Shown in pieces: positions 8,612 through 19,036 of a stretch of DNA of 64,000 bases. Position 1 is the stretch's first letter; every line of letters begins with the position of its first letter. Origin of the DNA: Neohoeflea coraliihabitans (GTDB taxonomy: Bacteria > Pseudomonadota > Alphaproteobacteria > Rhizobiales > Rhizobiaceae); NCBI RefSeq assembly GCF_019334345.1, contig NZ_JAHWQX010000001.1, positions 372,001-436,000 of the forward strand, in the 5' to 3' direction. Position numbers and translations under genes: made by a program. The notes below the pieces were generated by a model. The model ran no database searches. It had not been told where the DNA came from and saw nothing but the letters and a program-made list of their open reading frames with translations.

Positions 8612-9538
8612 TTAGGTGACGCAATCGCGGATGATTTCTGTGCCGCCGAATTCCGGCTTAAACCCGATGTCCTCAGTAAGGCGCTTGGCTGAGACAAGCG
8701 GAAAATGGGTGGAACCGGTTGTCTCGTTGACGGTCACCCTCAAGCTGAGGCGGCAGGTTTTCGCGACGGCAACGATTTCGTGGATGTCGGTTGGACCGGC
8801 ATTGATGTGGTAGACGGGGCGCAATGGCTTTTTGGTCATGGCAAGTGCCAGGATGGCCGCGGCACAATCGCGCACATCGACAATGTCGAACCGGTGCGGA
8901 CCCCACTCGACTGTCACTGCCTCGCCGCCACGGCCTGATGCGGCGTCGAAAAGGGACTTGAGCGGATCGAGAATTCCCCGATACGGGTGACCCCGGCCGA
9001 GCACGAGCGTTGGCCGCACAGCAACGACTTCAAGGTCCTGCCGGCCGTGCTCGTACGTCCCGATCTCTTCTGCAAGTGTCTTGGTCAGAGCGTATACGCT
9101 TTCCGGAAAGCAGGGGGCGTCCTCGTCGACGATTTCACGCTCGTGCTGATGCGCCGAGCCCAGCACGGTCGTCGAACTCGACCAGATGAGACGCGAAACG
9201 CCGTGCCTGCGGCAGGCGGCAATGATGTTGCGAAAGCCGCCGACGTTCACCATGAAAGCAGCATCTGGATCAAGCTCGGCCGAACGGCCTGGCCCGAGGC
9301 CCGGCTGAATGTAAGCGGCCAGCGAAATGACGGACTGCGGTTTGGACTGGCGCAGCGCTTCGTCCAGGAGTTCCGGGTCGGAAACCGAACCGCGGCAATG
9401 AGAGGCAAGCTGGTCCTGCGTGCAGCTCACGGGATCGAAGCCGTGGACTTCACCGCCCTGCTCGGCGATCGCAGCAACAAGCTTCCGGCCAAGAAAGCCG
9501 CTCGACCCGATAACAAGCGTTCGTGTGCGGGAAGTCAT
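8612..9538 (-). CDS. NAD(P)-dependent epimerase/dehydratase family protein
   Basis: This 308-residue extended short-chain dehydrogenase has the N-terminal nucleotide-binding loop VIGSSGFLGRKL (GxxGxxG), a SSSTTVLG active-site strand and the catalytic YALTK pair (Tyr-x3-Lys). The start at 9538 overlaps the preceding ATPase gene by 4 nt; upstream sequence in the same frame is ATPase antisense and is not part of the protein. Members oxidise, reduce or epimerise sugars or nucleotide sugars in the cytoplasm. Its place inside the transporter operon, next to an SMP-30 lactonase, suggests oxidation of an imported sugar to a lactone, as uronate or aldose dehydrogenases do. That assignment is inference. 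Confidence 0.82.
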   Translation of the reverse strand: MTSRTRTLVIGSSGFLGRKLVAAIAEQGGEVHGFDPVSCTQDQLASHCRGSVSDPELLDEALRQSKPQSVISLAAYIQPGLGPGRSAELDPDAAFMVNVGGFRNIIAACRRHGVSRLIWSSSTTVLGSAHQHEREIVDEDAPCFPESVYALTKTLAEEIGTYEHGRQDLEVVAVRPTLVLGRGHPYRGILDPLKSLFDAASGRGGEAVTVEWGPHRFDIVDVRDCAAAILALAMTKKPLRPVYHINAGPTDIHEIVAVAKTCRLSLRVTVNETTGSTHFPLVSAKRLTEDIGFKPEFGGTEIIRDCVT

Positions 9539-10532
9539 CGACGTTCCACCGCGGTTGCATTGAGATCGAGGTCGTCGCGAATACACGCCGTCAGGTGGCC
9601 CGGAGCAACCGTGCGGCTGCTCATATCGGCCTGCTTGCAGGCCGGGAGTGCATAACGGCATCTGGGGTGAAAGACGCACCCCTGCGGCGGCGAAATCGGA
9701 TTCGGCAATTCCCCTTCCAGTACCAGGCGCTTTTTTGCCGGCTCCGCCGGGTGACGGGGCACTGATTGAAGCAGGGCTTCCGTATAGGGGTGAGCGGGCG
9801 AGGAAAACACCTGATTGACAGGACCGGCTTCAACGACATGGCCGAGATACAGCACCAGAACGCGGTCCGAGAGCTCGCGAACAATCCGCAGATCGTGACT
9901 GATGAACAGCATCGACAGGTGCTCGCGCCGTTGCAGGTCTTTCAGCAGGTCCATGATCTCGGCCTGCACCGAGACGTCCAGAGCGGATGTCGGCTCGTCG
10001 GCAACGATGATCGACGGTTCGACCGCCAGAGCCCGGGCGATCGCAATCCGCTGCCGCTGGCCGCCTGAAAGCGCCGACGGCCAGCGCTTGGCCAGTTCGG
10101 CCGGAAGCCCAACTCGCTCGATCGCTGCGGCGACTCTCTGACCGACGTCTCTGGAAGATGCAATGCCATGCAGCCGCATACCTTCCCCAACAGCCTCGCC
10201 AATACGGATTTTCGGATTCAGGCTCCCATATGGGTCCTGAAATATCATTTGCATTTTCCGGCGAAGCGGCTTCAGTTTGCGCCGATCAAGGTGAGTGATC
10301 TGTCGGCCCTCGAGCCAGATCTTTCCCTGCGAAGGCTCTGTGATGCGGATCGCGGCCCGGCCGAGGGTGGACTTTCCCGAACCCGACTCTCCCACCAATG
10401 CAACGACTTCGCCGCGGCGGAGAGACAAGGAGGCATTTGTGACTGCCTTAATGACGTTTGACGCCCGGAGGCTGGCCCTTTGAAAAAAGACCTTGCTGAC
10501 CCCATCGAGGCGAAGCACTTCGTTTTCTGGGT

Positions 10533-10536
<4 letters not shown>
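9535..10536 (-). CDS. Oligopeptide-type ABC transporter ATP-binding protein (OppF-like)
   Basis: The 333-residue ATPase has Walker A (GESGSGKST), the Q-loop in QMIFQDPYGSLNP, the signature LSGGQRQR and Walker B (IIVADEPTSALD). The C-terminal oligopeptide-transporter extension carries the Cys cluster CVFHPRCRYALPACK, which in Opp ATPases can hold an iron-sulfur cluster. I chose the ATG at 10536 because conservation begins at MNPENEVLRLDGVSK and because it overlaps the OppD-like stop by 4 nt. It pairs with the neighbouring ATPase to power the permeases at 5217 and 6026. Confidence 0.92.
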
Positions 10537-11578
<1,042 letters not shown>

Positions 11579-11582
<4 letters not shown>

Positions 11583-12364
11583 CGCCCCTCGCCCGACCTG
11601 AACATGCGGGCGGTCGCTCTGGCATGACCGAAAAGCAGGCTGCAATCGGTCGTGACGGACACGAAGTCGAACCCGGCGCTCATATAATGCTTGGCCAGAT
11701 CGGGATTTGGAGCCAGAACGCCGACGGCTTTGCCCGCGGCTTTTACCTTCTTCGCCGCATCTTCAATCTTGCGCGTGATGTCCGGCTCCCCTGGGCGACC
11801 GAGCATGCCCATACTGGCGGAAAGATCACCCGGGCCGAAGAATACGGCATCGATGCCCGGGACGGCGGCGATGTCTTCGATCTCGCCGATCGCGGAAATG
11901 GTCTCGACCTGGACGATGAGGAAAATGGTCTCGCTGGCATGATGGACATAATCTGCGATCGCTCCGAAGCGGCTGGCCCGGTGCATCGCGGCAAATCCCC
12001 TGCGGCCCTCCGGCGGATATCGTGTGCTTGCAACCGCACTCCGCCCTTCCTCGGCATTCTGCACATAGGGGATCATGATCGTCTGGGCGCCAATGTCGAG
12101 ATATTGCTTGAGCATCACATGATCGTTCCACGCAGTGCGAACAATCGGCACCGTGGGCGTGCACGAGAGTGCCCGCAGATGTGAGACCGCATCCGCAAGG
12201 TTGATCGGCGAGTGCTCTCCATCGAGAAGTAACCAGTCAAATCCGGCCCAACCCAAGCCCTCGACTGCGTTCGAAGAGTTCAGCATCGACCACACGCCGG
12301 CTAACGGTCTGCCTTCGGCCAGGGCTTTCCGGAAAGGGTTGCGATATCCGTCAGCGACCGACAT
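11579..12364 (-). CDS. HpcH/HpaI-family aldolase
   Basis: This 261-residue metal-dependent class II pyruvate aldolase has DWLLLDGEHSP (Glu-His general base region), the substrate-binding Arg in TVPIVRTAWND, and the metal-ligand segment IFLIVQVETISAIGEIE followed by DAVFFGPGDLSASMG. Members cleave 4-hydroxy-2-oxoacids or 2-keto-3-deoxy-sugar acids to pyruvate (or oxaloacetate) plus an aldehyde. The ATG at 12364 has AAAGGACC upstream. It is the first gene of the minus-strand operon and so the most promoter-proximal. With the dehydrogenase and lactonase downstream it makes a plausible non-phosphorylating sugar-acid route: oxidise, hydrolyse the lactone, dehydrate (no dehydratase seen here), then cleave. 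A second HpcH-type aldolase lies at 52264. Confidence 0.88.
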
Positions 12365-12666
12365 CGATGGTCCTTTCTCGACATTGCGACCGGATGGACC
12401 GCGATCCCGGCGCCGCTTCAACTGGAACCGCAAGGCCCGCCCTCATCGGGAAACCGAGAGACGGACCGATGCTCCGTGCAATCCGGCAGGACTGCTCCTG
12501 CCATCTGAAGATGTGGGTGCTCGCGGGCGTTGGCGCCCCCCGCGGCCAGGTCGGCAATCCTCGCATATCGCCGCGAGAAACTTGGGTCGCAGACTTGAAA
12601 GTCCCCCTACGGCCAATTCCCCCCGCCGTGAAATATGCTGAGTTCGACAAAATCAGCCCACTCCGT

Positions 12667-12713
12667 CTTGACAGTACATCTAAGATATCACATCTCAATG
12701 CGGGCCTGTCAAG
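12667..12713. promoter_or_regulatory. Divergent promoter region with inverted repeat, candidate GntR operator
   Basis: A perfect 8-bp inverted repeat, CTTGACAG (12667-12674) and CTGTCAAG (12706-12713), contains a TTGACA -35-like box on each strand. On the minus strand TTGACA is followed after 17 nt by GATATC (12684-12689), a plausible -10 for the aldolase/transporter operon, though this would leave a leader of about 300 nt. The plus-strand -10 is less clear. The region lies between the divergent operon and the GntR gene, so a binding site for that regulator is expected here. The repeat is seen; its function is inferred. Confidence 0.4.
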
Positions 12714-12770
12714 CGATTGCAGTGTGGTGCAAGTATCGGTAAACCGACGGGCTCTGGAGGCTGGAATAAC

Positions 12771-13451
12771 ATGGCGATCGAACGGCTCAAACGGGCTCCC
12801 TCCCTCTACGAAATGGCGCTGGATAACATCCGGAACGCCATCGTCGACGGCACCATCGAGCTGGGGGAGCATCTATCCGAGGCGCGGATTTCGCGTCAGT
12901 TCGGCATCAGCAAGACGCCGGTCCGCGAGGCGCTACAGGAACTCAGGCGCGAAGGTCTGGTCAGAATTGATCCTCAAAGCGGCACCCGGGTCTTCTTGCC
13001 GGACGAACGGGAAATCGAGGAAATTTTCGAGATGCGGCACCTCTTCGAGACCGGCGCCGCACGTAAGCTGTTCGATCTCGAGTGGCAGACCGTAGCATCC
13101 GAGATGAAGGGCATCGTCGAGCAGATGTTTAAGTGTGTCGATACCGAGGACTACGACAGGTACCGGGGCCTGGATTCGGCATTTCACAATCTGATCGTCT
13201 CCGGTTCCGGCAACCGCCTGCTCATCGCCTCCTATGTTCCCTTGTCGTCGAAGATCGACGCCCTGCGAAACCGCGGGTTGAAGGACATCGAGGTGGTTCG
13301 CCGCTCATTGAAGTTTCATCGTGCGCTGTCCGATCTTCTTACGGCGGGCGCGCGAAATGATTTTTGCCGCGAGCTCGGCAGACATATCTCCAACAGCAGC
13401 CGCGACTATGAGGCATGGGCCGTAAGGCAGACTGCGACCGGAAGCCAGTAG
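12771..13451 (+). CDS. GntR-family transcriptional regulator (FadR/VanR-type, FCD domain)
   Basis: The 226-residue protein has an N-terminal winged helix-turn-helix (residues about 12-75: AIVDGTIELGEHLSEARISRQFGISKTPVREALQEL) and a C-terminal helical FCD-type ligand domain with the D-x3-H metal motif in the DSAFHNLIV segment and a later His in KFHRALSDLL. The start is the ATG at 12771 with GGAGG about 11 nt upstream; the open frame back to 12717 lacks homology. It is divergent from the HpaI/Opp/SMP-30 operon and probably represses it until a pathway sugar acid or keto acid binds. Confidence 0.9.
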   Translation: MAIERLKRAPSLYEMALDNIRNAIVDGTIELGEHLSEARISRQFGISKTPVREALQELRREGLVRIDPQSGTRVFLPDEREIEEIFEMRHLFETGAARKLFDLEWQTVASEMKGIVEQMFKCVDTEDYDRYRGLDSAFHNLIVSGSGNRLLIASYVPLSSKIDALRNRGLKDIEVVRRSLKFHRALSDLLTAGARNDFCRELGRHISNSSRDYEAWAVRQTATGSQ

Positions 13452-13925
13452 CCAGCTGACATTGCCTCGCTGAGCTATGATTAGTTTTGATTTTGCTCTC
13501 GTCCATAGAGTGGACCAGTCTCGCTGCCCGAATTGCCGGCGCCGCTAGTTAGGAAAATTCTTCGCAAGCGGAGGTTCGAAAGCGACCAGCAACCAATAAG
13601 CCATGGTTCCCTGGACAGATACAGGCCGAAAAGCAGATGAACCCGCTATCCGCGATGTCGCATCCATCATGCCGTCCATACCGTGCGCCAACATCAATCT
13701 GACCACCGTAATGATGGGAGCGGAATTGTCAGATGCGATTCTCGCCGAGCGGCACCAATAGCCGTGTGATCAGGCGAAACAGTTTCCGTCCGGCAGCAGG
13801 ACGGCCACCAACGAACCGAAAACCACCGAGCCAGTTGATTTCATTGCTGATTGCTATTTCCATATCTGGCCAGCGAACGCACAGAAAGTTTCCCGAAGAC
13901 ATAGGTAACAGATTGTTCCTAAGAC
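13452..13925. other. Stretch without intact gene (IS-related debris likely)
   Basis: No convincing protein is seen between the GntR stop and the transposase remnant. The region just before 13926 reads DFIADCYFHIWPAN in one frame, which may be the upstream, frame-broken part of the same IS3 integrase core, but the match is too weak to annotate alone. Confidence 0.35.
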
Positions 13926-14313
13926 ATGGGTGCCGAAGACGATCGTCTCCGACAACGGCACGGAGATGACCAGCATGCCCATCCTCAAAGGTGCCATATC
14001 GACTGGCACTTACATCGCCCCGGGCAAGCCAATGCAGAATGGCTTCGTCGCAAGCTTCAATGGCAGGTTCCGTGACGAGTGCCTCACCGAGCCTCTGTTC
14101 TCGTCACTCGCCCAAGCCGGCGCTGCCGTCACCGCATGGAAGGAAGACTAAAACTGCAACAGACCCCATTCATCGCTGAGCAACACCCAACGACCTCGCA
14201 ATGAACATGGCTTTGGAAAACAGGCCGCATCAGGCCAGATTAGCAACCCAAGACTCTCCCGAGAACTGGCGGGAACTCGGGCCTCTGGCCAATACGCACC
14301 AATAAGAGTTGGA
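13926..14313 (+). pseudogene. IS3-family transposase (OrfB) C-terminal remnant with in-frame stop
   Basis: One frame gives the second half of an IS3 integrase core: [11 protein letters not shown], then [31 protein letters not shown] and a TAWKED end. The DDE residues visible are the second Asp (SDNG) and a position where the catalytic Glu should be: the usual ESFNGR is ASFNGR here, so the acidic residue is lost. A TAA stop at 14149-14151 sits where intact copies have the Tyr of DYN. Reading through it continues with NCNRPHSSL, the conserved C-terminal motif. The element is therefore inactive. It marks an old insertion at the border between the GntR region and the Liv transporter block. Confidence 0.75.
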
Positions 14314-14326
14314 GGTCCTTGCTCCG

Positions 14327-15037
14327 CTAAACTAAGAGATGATCGGTGATACGTTTACGCGCACCGCTGTCGCTGAACCTACCCTCTGCAACCATACAAC
14401 CGCGTTCAATCAAACCGTACCGCGAAGCCAATCCTGCTACGAAGTCAACATTCTGTTCAACAACCAATATGGTGATGGACCTCTCCTTATGGTCGCGCAG
14501 TAGCACCTCTCGGACTCGGTCGACGATCATCGGTTGAAGCCCTTCGGTAACCTCGTCCAAGATCACTAGACGCGGCTTCGGTAGCAGAGCTCTGCCAACT
14601 TTGACCATCGCCTGCTCTCCACCACTCAGTGTACCGACCTTTTGAGCAAGGCGCTGTCCGATGAAGGGAAACATTTCGACGATTCGATCAATTTCTCCAC
14701 GGAACTGCTGGCGCGATTGCCCTAGAGCGCCCAGACGAAGGTTTTCTTCGACGGACAGGTCGTTGAAAAATGGGCGGTCCTGGGGAGAGGATGCAATACC
14801 AAGAGAAACCACCTGGTTGGTGCTCAACTTAGCCGCGTCATTACCGAAAAGCGTAAATGAACCACCCAGCAGGGGCAAGACGCGCATGATTGTCTTGACA
14901 AGCGTGGTTTTGCCGGCGCCGTTTTTACCGACAATGGCGTAGATATCGCCTACGTCAAGTTTGAGATCGATACCGGCAATAATCTCCATGTCGCCATAGC
15001 CAGAACGAATGTTGTGGCATTCCAGTGCGGGGGTCAT
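14327..15037 (-). CDS. Branched-chain amino-acid-type ABC transporter ATPase, LivF-like
   Basis: The 236-residue ATPase has Walker A (GKNGAGKTT), a TLSGGEQAM signature and Walker B (LVILDEVTEGL), and the LivF-type ending. The Walker B neighbourhood reads DEVTEGL, with Glu after Asp as needed for hydrolysis, but Val replaces the common Pro. The start at 15037 overlaps the LivM-LivG fusion stop by 4 nt. It is the last gene of an operon that starts with a hydrolase and a binding protein at 19753-17796. Family members import amino acids, amides, urea or aromatic acids; the ligand here is unknown. Its codon use looks more A/T-tolerant than the flanking operons. Confidence 0.9.
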   Translation of the reverse strand: MTPALECHNIRSGYGDMEIIAGIDLKLDVGDIYAIVGKNGAGKTTLVKTIMRVLPLLGGSFTLFGNDAAKLSTNQVVSLGIASSPQDRPFFNDLSVEENLRLGALGQSRQQFRGEIDRIVEMFPFIGQRLAQKVGTLSGGEQAMVKVGRALLPKPRLVILDEVTEGLQPMIVDRVREVLLRDHKERSITILVVEQNVDFVAGLASRYGLIERGCMVAEGRFSDSGARKRITDHLLV

Positions 15038-16836
15038 TTTATTTCTTTCTCGTGGCTTTTTCCGAGATAGGCCCGTTTGACGATCTCTGAGTTGGCGACC
15101 TGGCTCACAGTTCCGTCAGCAACGAGTTCACCTCCAACAAGCACGACGATCCGGGAACTGATCCGCTTTACGAATTCGAAGTCATGCTCAATGAGAAGGA
15201 CGACCATCCGTCGAGACGCTACCAGGCTCAGCAGGACCTCGCCGACTCTTTCGCGTTCGGCCGTCGAGAGACCAGCGGTTGGCTCATCAAGGATCAAGAC
15301 GCTGGGCTCGAGAGCAAGCACCATTGCGAGTTCGAGCGCCTGTCGCTGGCCGTGGCTGATGTCTCGCGCCAGTTGATCCCAAACTTCATCAAGCCCGAGA
15401 GCTTCAACCACATCAGCAGCACCGTCTGGAAGCCGGACTTCCGCATCGCGCCTCCACCACGACGGAGCTTTTCCGCGCCAGCTCGCAACTTGTAGGCAGT
15501 CGCGAACGGTTAACGATCCGAATATGCTTGGTGACTGAAATTTGCGTCCGACTCCAAGTGCCACCACCTTTTCCGGAGCCTCTCGCCCTATTGAGATCCC
15601 CGCAATTTCTACTGATCCCGATGAGCGTTCATCGCCGTCGGCAATGCAGCGCACCAGGGATGTCTTCCCGGCGCCATTCGGCCCCACGATGCTCACGAGT
15701 TCTCCTCGATCTACAGAAAAGGAGACATCGTTGCAGGCCTGAAAGCTACCAAATCGCTTCGAAACATTGATCAGTTTGGCCACCGATCCGGCATTACTTA
15801 TTCCATTCGGGTTATTCGTACGGGTAAAATACGTTTCGGCGGCTGTCTGTCTAGTTCTGTCCACCGGTCGTTTATGGGCCGCGCTTTGAAAGGATCTTTT
15901 TGCGCGTTCAATCGCGAAGGGCATCAGACCTTGCGGTAGAAAAACTACGATTAGTACAAATATCGCACCGAGGAAGCCCTGCCAATACAATGGAAACGCG
16001 GTGCTGAGCTGCGGTGTCAGAGTCGTGATGAGGATCGCGGCCAAGGCCGGCCCAATTAGTGTCCCACGTCCGCCGAGAATAACCCAAATCAGCACGTTGG
16101 TAGCCGCGGCCATGCTGACTAGAGAGGGTGCGACGACGGTGGTGAACATTGCGTATACTGCGCCGACAACTGCTATTGCTGCGTTTGCGACCGAGAAAAC
16201 TACTGTCCTTACTAGCGGCGTATCGATCCCAAGATAGCGGCAGCGCACTTCGTTGTCGCGGATTGCTTTGAGGACGAGACCGTAATCGCTGCGCACGACT
16301 CGGGTTGAGACATAAAGCAGTGCTAGGAAAAGCGCCGCTACAAACCCGTACCAATGCTGATTCAAGGCCGCAAACGTTGCGAAACCGCTGAGCCCATTGC
16401 TGCCTCCGGTTAACGCACCCCCGTAGAGGATTGCTTGCCCCATTAACACAGACACACCAAGCGTCACTATGGCAATGTAAAATTCGGAAACTCTAATTCG
16501 ACTATAGAATGCTAGCCATCCGATCGCCGCACTTGTTATGAAGGCGCATGCTGAAGCGGCTATCACCGCGAGAAAGGCGCTACCCGGAGTTGATGCAAAG
16601 TGAACGAATGCACCGCCCATAAAATAAGCACCAACCCCAAACATCGCCGCGGAGGCGAATGTCAAAATACCTGCATAACCCCAGATTATGTCAGTCAATA
16701 GCGCGACCATGCCAAACAGTAATGCCTGCACCAAGAGGCCTGTCATGTAGTCGCCGACGATAACCGTTGGAAGCATCATTGCGGCGATGCCTGCAAGCAT
16801 CAACATCCAGCGCGTAGACCTCGCGGGGTCAGCCAT
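15034..16836 (-). CDS. Fused LivM permease - LivG ATPase of a branched-chain amino-acid-type ABC transporter
   Basis: A single 600-residue product joins a LivM-like permease (residues 1 to about 325, with helices and the LKAIRDNEVRCRYLGIDTPLVR docking loop) to a LivG-like ATPase (about 360-600). The ATPase has Walker A (GPNGAGKTS), signature ISHGQRQ and Walker B (VLILDEPTAGL). A linker rich in Lys/Arg/Thr/Asn separates them. I chose the ATG at 16836 because GAAAGG lies 10 nt upstream; an in-frame ATG at 16866 lacks such a site, and the open frame further up overlaps LivH in another frame. The fusion fixes permease:ATPase stoichiometry, so the complex would need LivH, LivF and this protein only. 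Confidence 0.9.
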   Translation of the reverse strand: MADPARSTRWMLMLAGIAAMMLPTVIVGDYMTGLLVQALLFGMVALLTDIIWGYAGILTFASAAMFGVGAYFMGGAFVHFASTPGSAFLAVIAASACAFITSAAIGWLAFYSRIRVSEFYIAIVTLGVSVLMGQAILYGGALTGGSNGLSGFATFAALNQHWYGFVAALFLALLYVSTRVVRSDYGLVLKAIRDNEVRCRYLGIDTPLVRTVVFSVANAAIAVVGAVYAMFTTVVAPSLVSMAAATNVLIWVILGGRGTLIGPALAAILITTLTPQLSTAFPLYWQGFLGAIFVLIVVFLPQGLMPFAIERAKRSFQSAAHKRPVDRTRQTAAETYFTRTNNPNGISNAGSVAKLINVSKRFGSFQACNDVSFSVDRGELVSIVGPNGAGKTSLVRCIADGDERSSGSVEIAGISIGREAPEKVVALGVGRKFQSPSIFGSLTVRDCLQVASWRGKAPSWWRRDAEVRLPDGAADVVEALGLDEVWDQLARDISHGQRQALELAMVLALEPSVLILDEPTAGLSTAERERVGEVLLSLVASRRMVVLLIEHDFEFVKRISSRIVVLVGGELVADGTVSQVANSEIVKRAYLGKSHEKEIK

Positions 16837-16874
16837 GCTCGTGTAACCTTTCACGGAGTTGTACATGGATTGTG

Positions 16875-17726
16875 TCAACGTGACTTCATAATACCGACGA
16901 TGCCATCTGGCGCGAAACGTAGAAGAACGATGGGAATTGCGATCACCAGTACGCTGCCGATGACTGGTGCCACATAGTAGGTGGCCAAGACCTGGGCGGC
17001 GGCGAGCAAAAGTGCGCTGATCCCTAGAGCGGGTAGAGAGAAACCCGCTACGAGCACCACCATGAACGCGGTGATGACCCAAGGTGTCCCCATGTTTGGA
17101 TCGACGCTGGACATCGGAACAATTACGGAACCGGCAAAAGCCGCAAGGGCACTGCCGAAACCGAATGTAATCAGATTGACAACACGGGTATTTATTCCAA
17201 GCAATCGCGCGAGCTCGGGATTGAGCACCACGGCCCTTGCAACCACACCCGCATCTGTGAAGCGAAGCGCAAGGTAGAGCGCAAGTCCCACGCTCACTGC
17301 AATCGCCACGACAAAGATCTTGTAAGGCGAAATATAGAGGCCCCACACTTCATATGGCATGCCCGTCATGATTTCGTCGACGAAGTGCGCCGACCGACCG
17401 AAGTGGGTCGAAAGGAGCTGTACGAGAACGATAGAGAGGCCCCAGGTCGCCAGGATCGTGTCAAGCGGCCTATTGTAAAGCCGGCGCACCAGAAGGAGTT
17501 CGGTTACCAAGCCAACCATGAAGCCAATAAGTGGCGCAAACAGTAGCGAAAGCCATGGATTGAGACCGATCTGTGAGATAACCACTCCGGAATATCCGCC
17601 AACCGTGAGGAAGGCGCCATGTGCCAAATTCACCACGCCCATTACGCTTAGGACGAACAGCAGACCTGCCGATACCAAGAAGAAGATGCTGGCGGTCGTG
17701 ACGATATTAAGTGCGTGCTCCAGCAT
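16875..17726 (-). CDS. Branched-chain amino-acid-type ABC transporter permease, LivH-like
   Basis: The 283-residue permease has about eight hydrophobic segments, the N-terminal GLLFVLSVMGVVNLAHGAFLTVGGY-type signature of LivH proteins (NLAHGAF), and the GINTRVVNLITFGFGSALAAFAG segment near the docking loop. It is the inner-membrane partner of the LivM-LivG fusion, whose gene starts 38 nt downstream. A strong hairpin (17754-17779) separates this gene from the upstream binding-protein gene. Ligand class cannot be decided from permease sequence. Confidence 0.92.
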   Translation of the reverse strand: MLEHALNIVTTASIFFLVSAGLLFVLSVMGVVNLAHGAFLTVGGYSGVVISQIGLNPWLSLLFAPLIGFMVGLVTELLLVRRLYNRPLDTILATWGLSIVLVQLLSTHFGRSAHFVDEIMTGMPYEVWGLYISPYKIFVVAIAVSVGLALYLALRFTDAGVVARAVVLNPELARLLGINTRVVNLITFGFGSALAAFAGSVIVPMSSVDPNMGTPWVITAFMVVLVAGFSLPALGISALLLAAAQVLATYYVAPVIGSVLVIAIPIVLLRFAPDGIVGIMKSR

Positions 17727-17753
17727 GCCTGTGACCTTTGACCTCTGAGTTGG

Positions 17754-17779
17754 GCAGGCCCGCCTTGATGCGGGCCTGC
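17754..17779 (-). promoter_or_regulatory. Intercistronic stem-loop between binding-protein and permease genes
   Basis: A perfect 10-bp stem, GCAGGCCCGC and GCGGGCCTGC, with a 6-nt loop lies 16 nt beyond the binding-protein stop and before livH. There is no T-run on the minus-strand side, so it is more likely an attenuating or mRNA-stabilising hairpin that keeps the binding protein in excess over the membrane subunits. A similar hairpin follows dctP at 32235. Confidence 0.6.
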
Positions 17780-17795
17780 GGACTGCGTTCCGTCG

Positions 17796-18998
17796 TCAGC
17801 CCTTTTCAAACGGCGGCTGCGGGTCACACTGCTTTGGTGCTTCCTGGACGCCGAGAGATTCTTTAACCTCATAGGTCCCGTCGGCTTTAGCTTCGGCGAT
17901 GAAAATTGGCATCGCTGCATGGCGATCCGGCGTCATCCGAATCGACCCCTTTGGGCTCTTTGTGAACTCCACTTCTGACAACGCCTTGAGAACGGCGCTG
18001 GTCTCCGTAGTGCCGGCCTTGTTGACGGCGAGCGCGTATAGATGGACGGCGTCATAGGCAGGCTCCGACAGATAGCCCTGGGCCTTCATATTGCCCCCGT
18101 ATTTGGATTCGAGCGCAGCTAGGAACGCCGTATTGGCCTCGCTGGTATCTGTCATGAAGTAGCTCGCGGCCATGTAGGTGCCCGCCGCAGCGTCGCCAAC
18201 AGCCGCTAGCGTCGAGTCGTCTAGTGCTATGTTGCCGATGACCTTTAATGATTGCGTAAGGCCAGCTGAGCGCGCCTGTTTGAAGAAGGCCACGTTGTCT
18301 GGGCCTCCGACGAGGCCCGAGAAGAGGACCTCTGCACCCGAATTTCGAATCTTGGTGATGATTGGCCCGTAGTCTGTCGTATTGAAGGGCGTGTATTCTT
18401 CACCGACGATTTCTATCTCTAGCCCTGGAGCAGCCTCCCGGACCATGCCGGCCGTAATGCGTGCCCAATTGTAGTCGGTGGCCAGAACGAAGAATTTCGT
18501 TCCCCCATTTTGCTTGAGAAACTCGAGGTAAGGAGCAATTTTCTGTGGTTCGATCTCGCCTGCGGTATATAGAATTCGACGGCAGTCACCACCTTCGTAA
18601 TCATTTGCGTAGATCGCCGGAACGTTCGCAGCTTCGGCTACGGGCAAAACCGCTACTCGCGCGGCCGACGTCTCCCGGAAGACGAATGCGTCGACGCCAT
18701 CGTTAACGAGCTTTTCCCATACTTGACGGGCGATATTTGGGTCAGTCGCGTCATCTGCTACGGCCAGCGTCAGATCACCACCTAATACACCACCCGATGC
18801 GTTTACCTCATCTACAGCAAGTTCAGCAGCCTGCAATGCGGCTTCACCAAATAGACTGGCCGGCCCGCTTAGTTCCGTTACAAAGCCAAGTTTAGCCCCC
18901 GTTTCTTGGGCGCGTCCGGGCGCCGCTGACCAGATTGCAAACGAGCCTGTAAGAGCGAGAACGGCTACAAGAGTTTTACCCCTGAATCTCCATGTCAT
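17796..18998 (-). CDS. ABC transporter substrate-binding protein, Leu/Ile/Val-binding family
   Basis: The 400-residue product starts at the ATG at 18998, behind AAAGGAG, and has a Sec signal peptide (LVAVLALTGSFAIWSAAPGRA, cleavage before QETG). The mature fold is a periplasmic-binding type I: KLGFVTELSGPASLFGEAALQAAELAVDEVNASGG at the N-terminus, then DDATDPNIARQVWEKLVND and later GYLSEPAYDAVHLYALAV. It delivers ligand to the LivH/LivM-G/LivF complex. The upstream hydrolase gene overlaps the untranslated leader rather than the coding part. Ligands in this family include amino acids, amides, urea and aromatic acids. Confidence 0.9.
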   Translation of the reverse strand: MTWRFRGKTLVAVLALTGSFAIWSAAPGRAQETGAKLGFVTELSGPASLFGEAALQAAELAVDEVNASGGVLGGDLTLAVADDATDPNIARQVWEKLVNDGVDAFVFRETSAARVAVLPVAEAANVPAIYANDYEGGDCRRILYTAGEIEPQKIAPYLEFLKQNGGTKFFVLATDYNWARITAGMVREAAPGLEIEIVGEEYTPFNTTDYGPIITKIRNSGAEVLFSGLVGGPDNVAFFKQARSAGLTQSLKVIGNIALDDSTLAAVGDAAAGTYMAASYFMTDTSEANTAFLAALESKYGGNMKAQGYLSEPAYDAVHLYALAVNKAGTTETSAVLKALSEVEFTKSPKGSIRMTPDRHAAMPIFIAEAKADGTYEVKESLGVQEAPKQCDPQPPFEKG

Positions 18999-19036
18999 GA
19001 TTCTATTACTCCTTTTGTTGTAAAGTATGTGGCTGA

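Noticed and set aside
15034-17346. A 770-residue open frame including 170 residues upstream of LivM
   Set aside because: The N-terminal part lies over LivH in another frame and has a low-complexity Cys/Arg/His composition typical of shadow frames. A ribosome binding site and the homology both point to 16836.
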